Shown: positions 6,911 through 14,021 of the stretch, piece by piece | How the letters are laid out: each line of letters begins with the position of its first letter | Position numbering within the stretch: the first letter of the stretch is position 1 | Source: Eubacteriales Family XIII. Incertae Sedis bacterium | GTDB lineage: Bacteria > Bacillota > Clostridia > Peptostreptococcales > Anaerovoracaceae | DNA: 16,434 nt | Direction: 5' to 3' | NCBI GenBank assembly: GCA_031263875.1 | Contig: JAISEX010000024.1 | Span: 1 to 16,434, forward strand | Made by a program: the position numbers and the translations under genes | Notes under the pieces: model-generated | Databases searched by the model: none | What the model was told of the DNA's origin: nothing | What the model saw: the letters and a program-made list of their open reading frames with translations, nothing else

Positions 6911-8348
6911 AAATACTTATATCCACATACGCCGAGCGGAATCCCATGTCGGGATAAACATAATCCCTTCCGTCACGCATATAGAGTTCCCACATGCCCG
7001 CGAACGCGCCATCGTACCACGAGCCGCCTCGCTGCGGCATTCTTTCTCCGTAATTCCTCATGAAAAATAATTGGTCGGTACTATCACCGGACACCGGAGC
7101 CAGCCCGAGTTTTGTCAGGAGGGCCGCCGGTTCAAACCCGCCGTTCGTCTTTAACACGCGCAGAGGCATCACCGCGTAAGCGCCGTCCGCGCCGGCGTTT
7201 TCCCCGGTATACTGCGGCCGCGTCACCTCCGTGCCGAGCGCGAATCCCTGCGGAAGCGCCGCAATGTCCAACGACGCGCTGCCCATGCAGAGGCTGTCGT
7301 ACTTACAGGTCAGCGGTTCGCCGGGACCGGTCAGTTTGCCGTCCCTCGTAATGGCGCGCCACGATCCGCTCTGCGCGCTTTCGTCCACACCGAGCGCGCT
7401 GTCGTTATCCTTGATGATCTGTATCTCGCCATCGACGAGGCGCAGCCCCGCGACATGTTCCCACACATTACCCACCATATCGTAAATGCCCGCGGCCGTC
7501 CCGTCGTGCGACCAGCTTTCGGGGCCCGTGCCCGTAAGCGTCCGCTCCGTTATGCTCTCGTCGATCCGGTGGCCGCTCTGCGCAGGCTCGCCCGATGCCC
7601 GCGGATCGAGCGCGTCCGATCCTTTGCTGGTATTTCCTCCGGGACGTATCCCCCGCTTTTCGCAGAGATGCGCGATGGCGCACCATTCGGCATTGGTCAA
7701 AAGATGCCAGCCCCGGCCTTTTCGCGCGCAGGCTTCTCTCGCCTCGTCAATGGTGAGGGAGTTTGCGGGATCCCGGCCGTAAATCGAGTACGCTCTGCCA
7801 TATTCGACGATGTTCAGGTATTTGCTGATATAGAGATGATCGACCTCGCGGCCGCCGGCGATAAATGCCGAGCATATTTCATCTCCAGCCCCGTCATAGA
7901 CGTCCGACCATCTGAACTTCGGCACACGCACCATCACGGACGGGCGTCCGATATCGTCGGTAATAATGGTGTTTTTGCCGCCGGAGCGGTTTTCCAGCGC
8001 GGCGCGTTCCGCAGCGATCCTGTCCGCGGGAAATTCCGCTGTAACTTCCGCTTCGTTTTCCCCGCGCGATATAATGCTCACCTTGCTCATGTCGAGCGGT
8101 TTGACGAGCCTTTTTATCTGCTGTATGCCCGCGTCATCGGCTTCTCCGGTTTTTACCACACGCACGTCACGAGCCGGGATCTCAATGCATATTTCGGGTG
8201 GGCGTTCAAAAGACACTCCGGGCATTCCCGCCGCATCTCTCGATACGTCGATCCGCGCGGCGCGGTCCCCCTGATAGGCGTCAAGATTTATACTGAAACC
8301 TTCGCCCGGAAACCCGATTACCGTCCCTTCGACCGTATACTCCAACAT
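6909..8348 (-). CDS. FGE-sulfatase-fold (C-type-lectin-like) protein resembling DGR variable proteins
   Basis: About 479 residues. The N-terminal ~150 residues are of unknown type. From about residue 155 the protein follows the formylglycine-generating-enzyme (SUMF1) fold: GWHLLTNAEWCAIA (213-226), GTGPESWSHDGTAAGIYDMVGNVWEHVAGLRLVDGEIQI in pieces (274-312), and a C-terminal RGGSWYDGAFAGMWELYM to MGFRSAYV. The 'LTNAEW...GN...G', 'GTGPxSWSHDGT', 'RLVDGEIQI' and 'RGGSW...AG...L...GFR' series is what I know from target proteins of diversity-generating retroelements in Firmicutes and their phages, more than from catalytic FGE. No signal peptide is visible. No reverse transcriptase, accessory gene or template repeat is in the window. 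The ATG at 8346-8348 (GGAG 10 nt upstream) is preferred to a GTG at 8387 with no ribosome site. Its job near an importer operon is unknown. Confidence 0.75.
   Translation of the reverse strand: MLEYTVEGTVIGFPGEGFSINLDAYQGDRAARIDVSRDAAGMPGVSFERPPEICIEIPARDVRVVKTGEADDAGIQQIKRLVKPLDMSKVSIISRGENEAEVTAEFPADRIAAERAALENRSGGKNTIITDDIGRPSVMVRVPKFRWSDVYDGAGDEICSAFIAGGREVDHLYISKYLNIVEYGRAYSIYGRDPANSLTIDEAREACARKGRGWHLLTNAEWCAIAHLCEKRGIRPGGNTSKGSDALDPRASGEPAQSGHRIDESITERTLTGTGPESWSHDGTAAGIYDMVGNVWEHVAGLRLVDGEIQIIKDNDSALGVDESAQSGSWRAITRDGKLTGPGEPLTCKYDSLCMGSASLDIAALPQGFALGTEVTRPQYTGENAGADGAYAVMPLRVLKTNGGFEPAALLTKLGLAPVSGDSTDQLFFMRNYGERMPQRGGSWYDGAFAGMWELYMRDGRDYVYPDMGFRSAYVDISI
6936..7031 (-). other. Putative DGR-type variable region at the 3' end of the FGE-fold gene
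   Basis: The last 32 codons before the C-terminal tail, from Arg440 (RGGSW) to Arg471 (GFR), match position by position and in length the 'RGGxWxxGxxAGxxxLxxxxxRxxxxxxxGFR' pattern of DGR variable regions. Positions that are Asn (AAC/AAT) in typical templates carry Tyr, Asp, Phe, Tyr, Arg (CGT), Asp, Asp, Tyr, Tyr, Pro (CCC), Asp here, all with codons ending in a pyrimidine. Only the Arg and Pro codons are informative, since Tyr, Asp and Phe always end this way. General FGE domains have a similar spacing, so this is a suggestion, not proof. Confidence 0.4.
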
Positions 8349-8453
8349 TTCATTTTCGCTCCGTTTTACCTGCGGTAGTAGCGTCACTCGCTGCGTGTTG
8401 AAATAATTTTACACCCTGCAGCCCCAAAACGTACATAACAATACCATCGCAGT

Positions 8454-8469
8454 ATAACCTCTGCATTAT
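8454..8469. promoter_or_regulatory. Dyad ATAA-N8-TTAT, candidate LysR-type binding site
   Basis: ATAA at 8454-8457 and TTAT at 8466-8469 form an AT-rich dyad centred about 63 bases before the predicted transcription start (near 8525) of the six-gene operon. LysR-type regulators usually bind an interrupted dyad at this distance. A LysR gene lies at the far end of the operon. The site is short and could occur by chance. Confidence 0.35.
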
Positions 8470-8489
8470 CCCGTGTAACCGATTGGAAA

Positions 8490-8518
8490 TTGACAAACAT
8501 TCGGTTTCATTATTAAAT
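8490..8518 (+). promoter_or_regulatory. Sigma-A-type promoter of the dehydrogenase/aconitase-X operon
   Basis: A perfect -35 TTGACA (8490-8495) is followed after 17 bp by TTAAAT (8513-8518), a 4 of 6 match to the -10 consensus. Transcription would begin near 8525, which rules out the longer ATG at 8524 and supports translation from 8599 with a leader of about 75 nt. TTTCA (8505-8509) and TGAAA (8520-8524) flank the -10 as a short dyad, and CGGTTTCA occurs twice (8502-8509, 8572-8579). Confidence 0.6.
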
Positions 8519-8598
8519 GTGAAATGAGTAAGACTTCGGCGAATGATACGCATTTGGGTTTTGCTCGCAAGCGGTTTCACTTTCCATGGAGAAGCACT

Positions 8599-9372
8599 AT
8601 GACGAAATATCTCGATTATAAACTTGAAGGCAAGCGCGCCATCGTGACCGGCGGCGGAACCGGTATCGGGGAAGCCTGCGCGGTCGAATTGGCGAAGGGC
8701 GGAGCAAGCGTCGCGCTCTTTGGGCGGCGCGAAGGCCCGCTGCAAAACGTACTCGAAAAATGCAGGGCCTATTCCGCGGCAATGGCGGTACCGATGGACG
8801 TGAGCGATGAGAAATCAGTCGCGGAAGCAGTTTCAAAGGTTATAGGCGATTTTGGCGGCGTGGACATTCTCATCAATAACGCGGGTATCGACCGGAAGGT
8901 CGAGGTTGGCGAATTTCGTTTTGAGAAATATTTCGGCACGGAAAGCGCCGAAGAATATATGAAGTACCTGGCGGTCAACGCTCTTGGCCATTACCTTATG
9001 AACAATGCGGTCATACCGTATATGCGGGAAAACCATTTCGGCCGCATCGTCAATATTTCGTCGGTGCTCGCGCTCTCCGGATTCTATTCGACCCCGCCTT
9101 ACACCGCGTCCAAAGGCGCCTCTCTCACGCAGACAAAGGCATACGCGCAGCGGTACGGCCGCGACGGTATTACGGTGAACGCGATTCTGCCCGGCATGAT
9201 CGATACGCCGATGAAGGCCGATTCGCCGCCGGAGGAATACGATATGGTGAAAAGCATGACGCCGCTCGGCAGAGTGGGGCAGCCGCTCGATGTCGCGAAG
9301 CTCGCCCTCTTTCTCTGTCAGGAAGACCTGTTTATCACGGGAGAAGGCATCTCCGTTACGGGAGGAGCGTAG
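8599..9372 (+). CDS. Short-chain dehydrogenase/reductase (SDR) family oxidoreductase
   Basis: 257 residues, the classical SDR length. Cofactor motif TGGGTGIG (17-24), NNAG (93-96), Asn127 of the catalytic tetrad (VNALG), Ser154/155 in NISS, and the YxxxK pair Tyr168/Lys172 in PYTASKG are all present, so it should be active. Arg43-Arg44 at the end of the second strand suggest NADP(H) rather than NAD(H). The C-terminal FITGEGISVTGGA is typical. It would oxidise a hydroxyl group of the imported compound or reduce a ketone. The start at 8599 has GGAG (8588-8591) 7 nt upstream and begins in step with other SDRs; an in-frame ATG at 8524 would add 25 unconserved residues and overlaps the predicted transcription start. 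It is the first gene of the plus-strand operon, 9 nt before the next. Confidence 0.93.
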   Translation: MTKYLDYKLEGKRAIVTGGGTGIGEACAVELAKGGASVALFGRREGPLQNVLEKCRAYSAAMAVPMDVSDEKSVAEAVSKVIGDFGGVDILINNAGIDRKVEVGEFRFEKYFGTESAEEYMKYLAVNALGHYLMNNAVIPYMRENHFGRIVNISSVLALSGFYSTPPYTASKGASLTQTKAYAQRYGRDGITVNAILPGMIDTPMKADSPPEEYDMVKSMTPLGRVGQPLDVAKLALFLCQEDLFITGEGISVTGGA

Positions 9373-9381
9373 CCGGGTAAT

Positions 9382-10620
9382 ATGTGCGAAACGAAGGGAA
9401 CGACAAGAGGAACAGACGACGTAGCAGCGGGTGAACTGCAAGCGGACGTACTCGTTGCGGGAGGCGGCATCGCCGGGATCGCGGCGGCTGCGGCTGCGGC
9501 GCGAGGGGGCAAAAACGTGCTGCTTATCGAGCGTGAATACGGGCTCGGCGGTATGGCGACCCTCGGCCTTGTCACTATATTTCTGCCGCTCTGCGACGGC
9601 AACGGGCGTCAGCTCGTGTACGGCCTCGGCGAGGAACTCCTGAAACTTTCGATCAAACACGGCGCCGAAGCGAATTATCCTCACGCATGGCTCGACGGCG
9701 GCAGCGACGAGGAAAAGAAGCAGCACCGTTACCTCGTGCAATTCAACCCGCATCTGTTCGCGCTTGCGGCGGAACGGTTTCTGATCGGGCTCGGCGTGAA
9801 TATCCTTTACGGGACGCTGTGTACGGGCGTTGATACGGCGGATGGCAGGATAGAGCGGCTGTATTTTGAGAATAAATCCGGACGCGGTTTTGCGCGCGCC
9901 GCTTCGTACATCGACTGTACCGGGGACGCGGACATCTGCGCTCTGAGCAGCGCTCCGACCGCGCTGCACAGCGGCGGCAACGGTCTCGCAAGCTGGTACT
10001 ATTATCTCGATGCGGGCAAGGCGAAGCTCAAGATGTTCGGTCTCGCCGATAAACCGCCCAAAAACGAAGGCGCGCATGACGGGGCCTACGACGCCGCGAT
10101 CACCGAAAGCATCGGCGATATGCGTTTCTCCGGCGTGAACGGGAGTGAACTCTCCTCTGCGGTTATCGCCGCCCATGAAAAGATGTACGAGGATATTCTC
10201 GCGGAAATGGCGATCAGTTCGGATTGCGTACCGGTAACGATATCCTCGATCCCGCTCGTGAGAATGTCGCGCCGGCTCGCCGGCGAATATACGCTCGATG
10301 AAAGCGAAGCGCAGAAGCCCATGGCCGACAGCATCGGCATGACAGGCGACTGGAGGAAGCGAGGCCCGGCGTTTGAAATTCCGTTCGGGACGCTTTACAC
10401 GCAGGCGGTTAAAAACCTGCTCGCTGCCGGACGGGATATTTCCGTGACAGACGCCATGTGGGACGTCACGCGGGTGATCCCTCCGTGCGCCGTGACGGGC
10501 GAAGCGGCGGGGACGGCGGCTTCGATCACCTCCGATTTTACGACGATCGAAATAGCGAAATTACAAAAAAGGCTCGTCGCAAGCGGCGTGAAATTACACC
10601 TTGCGGATATTCCGCGCTGA
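9382..10620 (+). CDS. FAD-dependent oxidoreductase (FAD_oxidored-like family)
   Basis: 412 residues. The dinucleotide-binding motif GGGIAG (Gly27-x-Gly29-x-x-Gly32) with Glu50 as the adenosine-ribose ligand is followed by REYGLGGMATLGL, which binds the FAD pyrophosphate. YIDCTGDADI in the middle and GRDISVTDAMWDVTRVIPPC plus AVTGEAAGTAAS near the end are hallmarks of the pfam12831-type 'FAD-dependent oxidoreductase' group. The substrate is unknown; members often work with secondary metabolites, sugars or cyclitols. The nearest purine-rich site (GGAGGAG, 9361-9367) lies inside the SDR stop region 14 nt away, so translation probably depends on coupling. The N-terminal 20 residues before the first strand are not conserved in appearance. 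Confidence 0.85.
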   Translation: MCETKGTTRGTDDVAAGELQADVLVAGGGIAGIAAAAAAARGGKNVLLIEREYGLGGMATLGLVTIFLPLCDGNGRQLVYGLGEELLKLSIKHGAEANYPHAWLDGGSDEEKKQHRYLVQFNPHLFALAAERFLIGLGVNILYGTLCTGVDTADGRIERLYFENKSGRGFARAASYIDCTGDADICALSSAPTALHSGGNGLASWYYYLDAGKAKLKMFGLADKPPKNEGAHDGAYDAAITESIGDMRFSGVNGSELSSAVIAAHEKMYEDILAEMAISSDCVPVTISSIPLVRMSRRLAGEYTLDESEAQKPMADSIGMTGDWRKRGPAFEIPFGTLYTQAVKNLLAAGRDISVTDAMWDVTRVIPPCAVTGEAAGTAASITSDFTTIEIAKLQKRLVASGVKLHLADIPR

Positions 10621-10637
10621 CAGTATAAGGAGCATGT

Positions 10638-11327
10638 ATGTACGAAACACTCTACCACGGTAATAATATTTACAGCATTGAAGATGAGATCGTCAGGGCG
10701 TTTTTCATCGTCGGCGATGAGAAAGCGCTTCTCGTCGATTCCTGTCTTGGCGGCGGCGATATAGTGAAAACCTGCGAAAGTATAACGGATAAGCGGATCA
10801 TTCTTCTCAATACCCACGCCGACGACGACCATACGGGCGGCAATGCGTCTTTCGGGAAAACGCTTATGCATCCCGCGGAGTTCGCGTGGTATAGCGAAAC
10901 GAGCCCCGAACGCGCGGCCCGGACACCGCCCGAAGCTATTTGGGAGGGAGAGAGCGTCGATATCGGCGGCGCAGTTTTTGAAATCATACATATTCCCGGA
11001 CACACGCCGGGCAGCATCGCGCTTATCGAGAGAGAGCAGCGCATTCTTATCGCGGGGGACAGCGTTTCTCTGACGCCGGTTTTCATATTTTCCCCGTTTA
11101 GAAGCATTCGCGCTTATGCGGCAAGCATGGAAAAGCTGCTGGCGCTCGCGGGCGACGTCGACGTTGTCTACGCTTCGCACGGGCCTGCCAAAGTGGATCC
11201 GGGGCAAATCCGGAAACAACTCGCTGCCGCGCGGAAACTGATGGCGGGCGAACTCACCGGCGCACCGCCGCCGTTTGAACTGCCGGCGCTGATGTACGAG
11301 TACGGCGGCGCGGCGTTTTTTCTTTGA
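10638..11327 (+). CDS. Metallo-beta-lactamase-fold hydrolase
   Basis: 229 residues. The metal site is recognisable: THADDDHTGG (His60, Asp62, Asp64, His65), GHTPGS with His122, AGDSV with Asp141 and ASHGP with His181. The usual HxHxDH box has Asp at the second histidine position, a variant known to me from some clostridial MBL proteins, which should change the first metal site. Likely role is hydrolysis of a thioester, lactone or phosphoester made in the pathway. AAGGAG (10627-10632) lies 5 nt before the ATG; the gene follows the FAD enzyme by 17 nt. Confidence 0.85.
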   Translation: MYETLYHGNNIYSIEDEIVRAFFIVGDEKALLVDSCLGGGDIVKTCESITDKRIILLNTHADDDHTGGNASFGKTLMHPAEFAWYSETSPERAARTPPEAIWEGESVDIGGAVFEIIHIPGHTPGSIALIEREQRILIAGDSVSLTPVFIFSPFRSIRAYAASMEKLLALAGDVDVVYASHGPAKVDPGQIRKQLAAARKLMAGELTGAPPPFELPALMYEYGGAAFFL

Positions 11328-11352
11328 TTAATGAATGGAAAAGGGGTGCGTC

Positions 11353-12663
11353 ATGCATGAGGTGATACTGACCGATGATGAAAAGAGGATGCTGCAGGGG
11401 GAAAGCGGTCTTGTTGCGCAGAAGTGCATGGAGTATCTGCTTGAATTGTGCCGCGTTTCCGGAGCGAGCAGGCTGATCGATCTTGACGGGACCGGAGATT
11501 TTCACACCCCGATGACCTCCATGTCGCCGTATTATGAATTCCCGATCGAGGAACTTCGTAAAATAGTCGACGAAGGCGCGCGTTTCGCGATCCCCACCTT
11601 CGCGAATAAAGCGCCGTTTTTAGCGCAGCCTCCCGTACAGGGCTGGGAACACTGCGACGTTTGCGCTTTTCAAAACGACGAGTGTCTGCAAAGCGATCCC
11701 GCCTTCCATCACAAAGCCATGCGCGAGGAATGGTATGAATTATACCGCCGTATGGGTATGATGACCACTCATTCGTGCGCAAATTATCTGGTCGATACCT
11801 ACTGGCCCACACAAGGCCAGCATTGTTCATGGAACGAAAGTTCAGCAATACCGTATTGTAATGCCGTGCTCGGAGCGCGAAGCAATATTGACGGAAGTTT
11901 CGCGACGTGTTTTCTCGGCAAAACGGCATATTACGATATGCATGTTACGGAAAACAGATACGCCACCGTGCTCGTTGAAACCGAGCGCCTTATCGCGACC
12001 GATACCGAATGGGACGTCTTTGGGTTCGCGGTCGGCGAGGACGCCGGCGTCCACGTACCCTGTCTGACCGGAACGGCGAAACCGACGACGACGCAGCTTC
12101 AAAAACTCAACGCCGCGATGAATACCGGCGGCGCGGTGCGGATGTACCATATTCCCGGCACGACACCGGAAGCGCCCACGACAAGCTATGCTTTCGGCGG
12201 CAAAACCCCGCAACGAACGGTCGTTATCGGAGATGCCGCGCTGCGAAAGGCTTACGATACGCTCAACTATCATACGGGCGACATCGTCGACATGGTCTAT
12301 CTCGGCTGCCCGCATCTGAATATCGTCGACCTGATGATGCTCGCGCGCAAGCTCGACGGGAAGAAAGCGAAAATCCCGTTTTATATCATGACCGCGCCGT
12401 GGATCTACCATGTGGCCCAGGAAATGGGGTATGTTGAGAGTTTTGAAAAAGCCGGCGCGCACCTGATGACCGGAAGCTGCCTGGCCGCTATGGGCGCCGT
12501 ACCGAAAGGCGTAAAAACCATCGCGCTCGACAGCGCCAAACAAGCCTATTACATCACCGGCTGTTATCCGGACGAAGATAACAAGCTCGAAGTTTGTTAC
12601 GGCTCGCAGGACGACTGCATCGACGCGGCGCTTTCGGGAAGATGGCGCGGCGAGTGGAAATAA
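11353..12663 (+). CDS. Aconitase X (AcnX) large subunit, putative Fe-S hydroxy-acid dehydratase
   Basis: 436 residues. The order LTDDEKRMLQGESG near the N-terminus, WNESSA (160-165), LGARSNIDG (173-181), DMVYLGCPHLNI with Cys319, and MTGSCLAAMG with Cys376 matches the AcnX catalytic domain (formerly DUF521). Characterised members dehydrate cis-3-hydroxy-L-proline or mevalonate 5-phosphate using an Fe-S cluster held by cysteines; the substrate here is not known. The small 'swivel' subunit is the next gene, so this is the two-subunit form. An in-frame ATG at 11335 would add six residues, but AAAAGGGG ending 6 nt before 11353 favours the shorter start. Extra cysteines (HCDVC and DEC near 101-111) lie outside the core motifs. 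Confidence 0.88.
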   Translation: MHEVILTDDEKRMLQGESGLVAQKCMEYLLELCRVSGASRLIDLDGTGDFHTPMTSMSPYYEFPIEELRKIVDEGARFAIPTFANKAPFLAQPPVQGWEHCDVCAFQNDECLQSDPAFHHKAMREEWYELYRRMGMMTTHSCANYLVDTYWPTQGQHCSWNESSAIPYCNAVLGARSNIDGSFATCFLGKTAYYDMHVTENRYATVLVETERLIATDTEWDVFGFAVGEDAGVHVPCLTGTAKPTTTQLQKLNAAMNTGGAVRMYHIPGTTPEAPTTSYAFGGKTPQRTVVIGDAALRKAYDTLNYHTGDIVDMVYLGCPHLNIVDLMMLARKLDGKKAKIPFYIMTAPWIYHVAQEMGYVESFEKAGAHLMTGSCLAAMGAVPKGVKTIALDSAKQAYYITGCYPDEDNKLEVCYGSQDDCIDAALSGRWRGEWK

Positions 12664-12675
12664 GGAGAGGCTATT

Positions 12676-13083
12676 ATGTCTGAAAAAATCAGGATACCGG
12701 GCCGCGGCGAATATCCCGGCAAAGTAGAGGCCGAAGCGCTCGTTTCCCCGAAGCCGCTCGAAGGGTTTGCCAACAACAATCCGGGGCGCGGTTACACGAC
12801 GGAGCGGGGCCATCCGCTCTTTGGCGTTCCCTACAAGGGGAAAGTCCTCGTCTATCCTTCGCCGCGCGGTTCCGGCGGATTTATGAGCTACGGTTTCGGC
12901 GATAATAAGCCCGCCGCTTTCGTACACACGGAAGGCTGCCCGCTTTCCGTCGCCTGCGCGATGGTAGCGCACATTCCCTCAATGACGGACTTTGCGGACG
13001 ACCCGATGAAATACATAGAAACCGGCGATACCGTACTCGTGAATGCCGATGAAGGATACATCGAGATAACGAAGAAGCAATAA
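12676..13083 (+). CDS. Aconitase X swivel-domain (small) subunit
   Basis: 135 residues, the normal size for the separate AcnX small subunit (formerly DUF126). An N-terminal GRGEYPGKVEAEALVSPKPL, GKVLVYPSPRGSGG with the conserved Arg64-Gly65-Ser66, AFVHTEGCPL, and the closing IETGDTVLVNADEGYIEI are all as expected. It closes over the active site of the large subunit, and Ser66 is the likely catalytic residue by analogy with the family. AAGGAG (12662-12667) overlaps the stop region of the large subunit gene, 8 nt before the ATG. Confidence 0.88.
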   Translation: MSEKIRIPGRGEYPGKVEAEALVSPKPLEGFANNNPGRGYTTERGHPLFGVPYKGKVLVYPSPRGSGGFMSYGFGDNKPAAFVHTEGCPLSVACAMVAHIPSMTDFADDPMKYIETGDTVLVNADEGYIEITKKQ

Positions 13084-14021
13084 TGCGGCCAAACGCAATG
13101 GACAAACAAACTCTCATACGAATAGCGGGTGATTTCTGCGATAATTCACCGACCAATTATCTTCCCGACCGGGCATTGCTTTCCGAGGGCGCCGCGGAAG
13201 GTAATAATTTCGCCCGGAATAATATCTACGGGAACGCTTCGGATGCGCTCCGGCTGGGCGCCGACAGCGAGAGCGACTACGTCGGGATGCGTTTTTATAA
13301 AAGACCGGTTCTCTCGGTAGGCGCGGCTTCAAACCCCGGATTTTTTGATATCAAAAAGCCGGAAGCCGTCGGTGCGTTTCATAAACTGCCGTCAGACTGG
13401 ATACCGGACGCTAAACGCGTTTTATCGTTATGCCTCCCGTTTGAAGACCGGATCCTCGCGTCAACCAAAAACGACCCGGTGGAACCTTCTCTGGAATGGC
13501 TGATGGCGCGTGTCGATGGGCAGAAGCACTTGCTCGCTCTCGGCGCTTTCGTTCGCGACGCCATTACCCAGGAAGGATACGCAGCCATCTGCCCGCAGCT
13601 CGAAGACGAGTACGCGATGCGGCCCGCACACTTCCCGCTTCCGGACAGAAACGATATCCCGCCATACGCTTCCAACTGGTCCGAACGGCATGTCGGCGTC
13701 GTAACGGGACTCGGGACGTTCGGCCTGTCGACAAATTTTATTTCCAAGGCGGGGTGCGCGGGGCGTCTTATCAGCGTGGTCACGGATATGGCGCTTTGCC
13801 CGGACGAAAAAGATTATAATTCGTACTTAGATTACTGCAATAAATGCGGGGCATGCATACGAAAATGCCCCGCCGCAGCTTATCTGGAAGGCGGCAAAAA
13901 AGACCACCGCCTGTGCGGAGAGCATATACACAAGACCTGCATGAAATATGAGCCGCGCTACGGATGCGGCAAGTGTCAGTCCGGCATTCCCTGTGAGCGG
14001 CGGCCGCTCGCTAAAGGCTGA
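13083..14021 (+). CDS. QueG-like [4Fe-4S] protein (epoxyqueuosine reductase / COG1600-related paralogue)
   Basis: 312 residues. ERHVGVVTGLGTFGLS (202-216) is the cobalamin-side signature of QueG-like proteins. YCNKCGACIRKCP gives one ferredoxin motif (Cys252, 255, 258, 262), and a second cysteine group (Cys278, 286, 295, 298, 304) in a GCGKCQSGIPCE tail could hold another cluster. True QueG reduces epoxyqueuosine in tRNA; this position inside a catabolic operon, and the unusual tail, argue for a different reduction, perhaps corrinoid reactivation or a substrate reduction. Translation is coupled to the AcnX small subunit through a TAATG overlap at 13081-13085. Its end overlaps the convergent LysR gene by 11 bp. 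Confidence 0.75.
   Translation: MRPNAMDKQTLIRIAGDFCDNSPTNYLPDRALLSEGAAEGNNFARNNIYGNASDALRLGADSESDYVGMRFYKRPVLSVGAASNPGFFDIKKPEAVGAFHKLPSDWIPDAKRVLSLCLPFEDRILASTKNDPVEPSLEWLMARVDGQKHLLALGAFVRDAITQEGYAAICPQLEDEYAMRPAHFPLPDRNDIPPYASNWSERHVGVVTGLGTFGLSTNFISKAGCAGRLISVVTDMALCPDEKDYNSYLDYCNKCGACIRKCPAAAYLEGGKKDHRLCGEHIHKTCMKYEPRYGCGKCQSGIPCERRPLAKG

Noticed and set aside
8833..10176. Open frame of 447 codons on the minus strand, opposite the SDR and FAD genes
   Set aside because: It is antisense to two well-supported enzymes, is rich in Arg and His with no family motif, and has no ribosome site. It is a shadow caused by GC-rich third codon positions.
11842..12972. Open frame of 376 codons on the minus strand opposite AcnX
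   Set aside because: Antisense to the AcnX subunits, no recognisable domain, no ribosome site; shadow frame.
13083..14021. Housekeeping queG
   Set aside because: Kept as QueG-like only: the operon context and the extra cysteine tail do not fit a simple tRNA-modification gene, though the family relation is clear.
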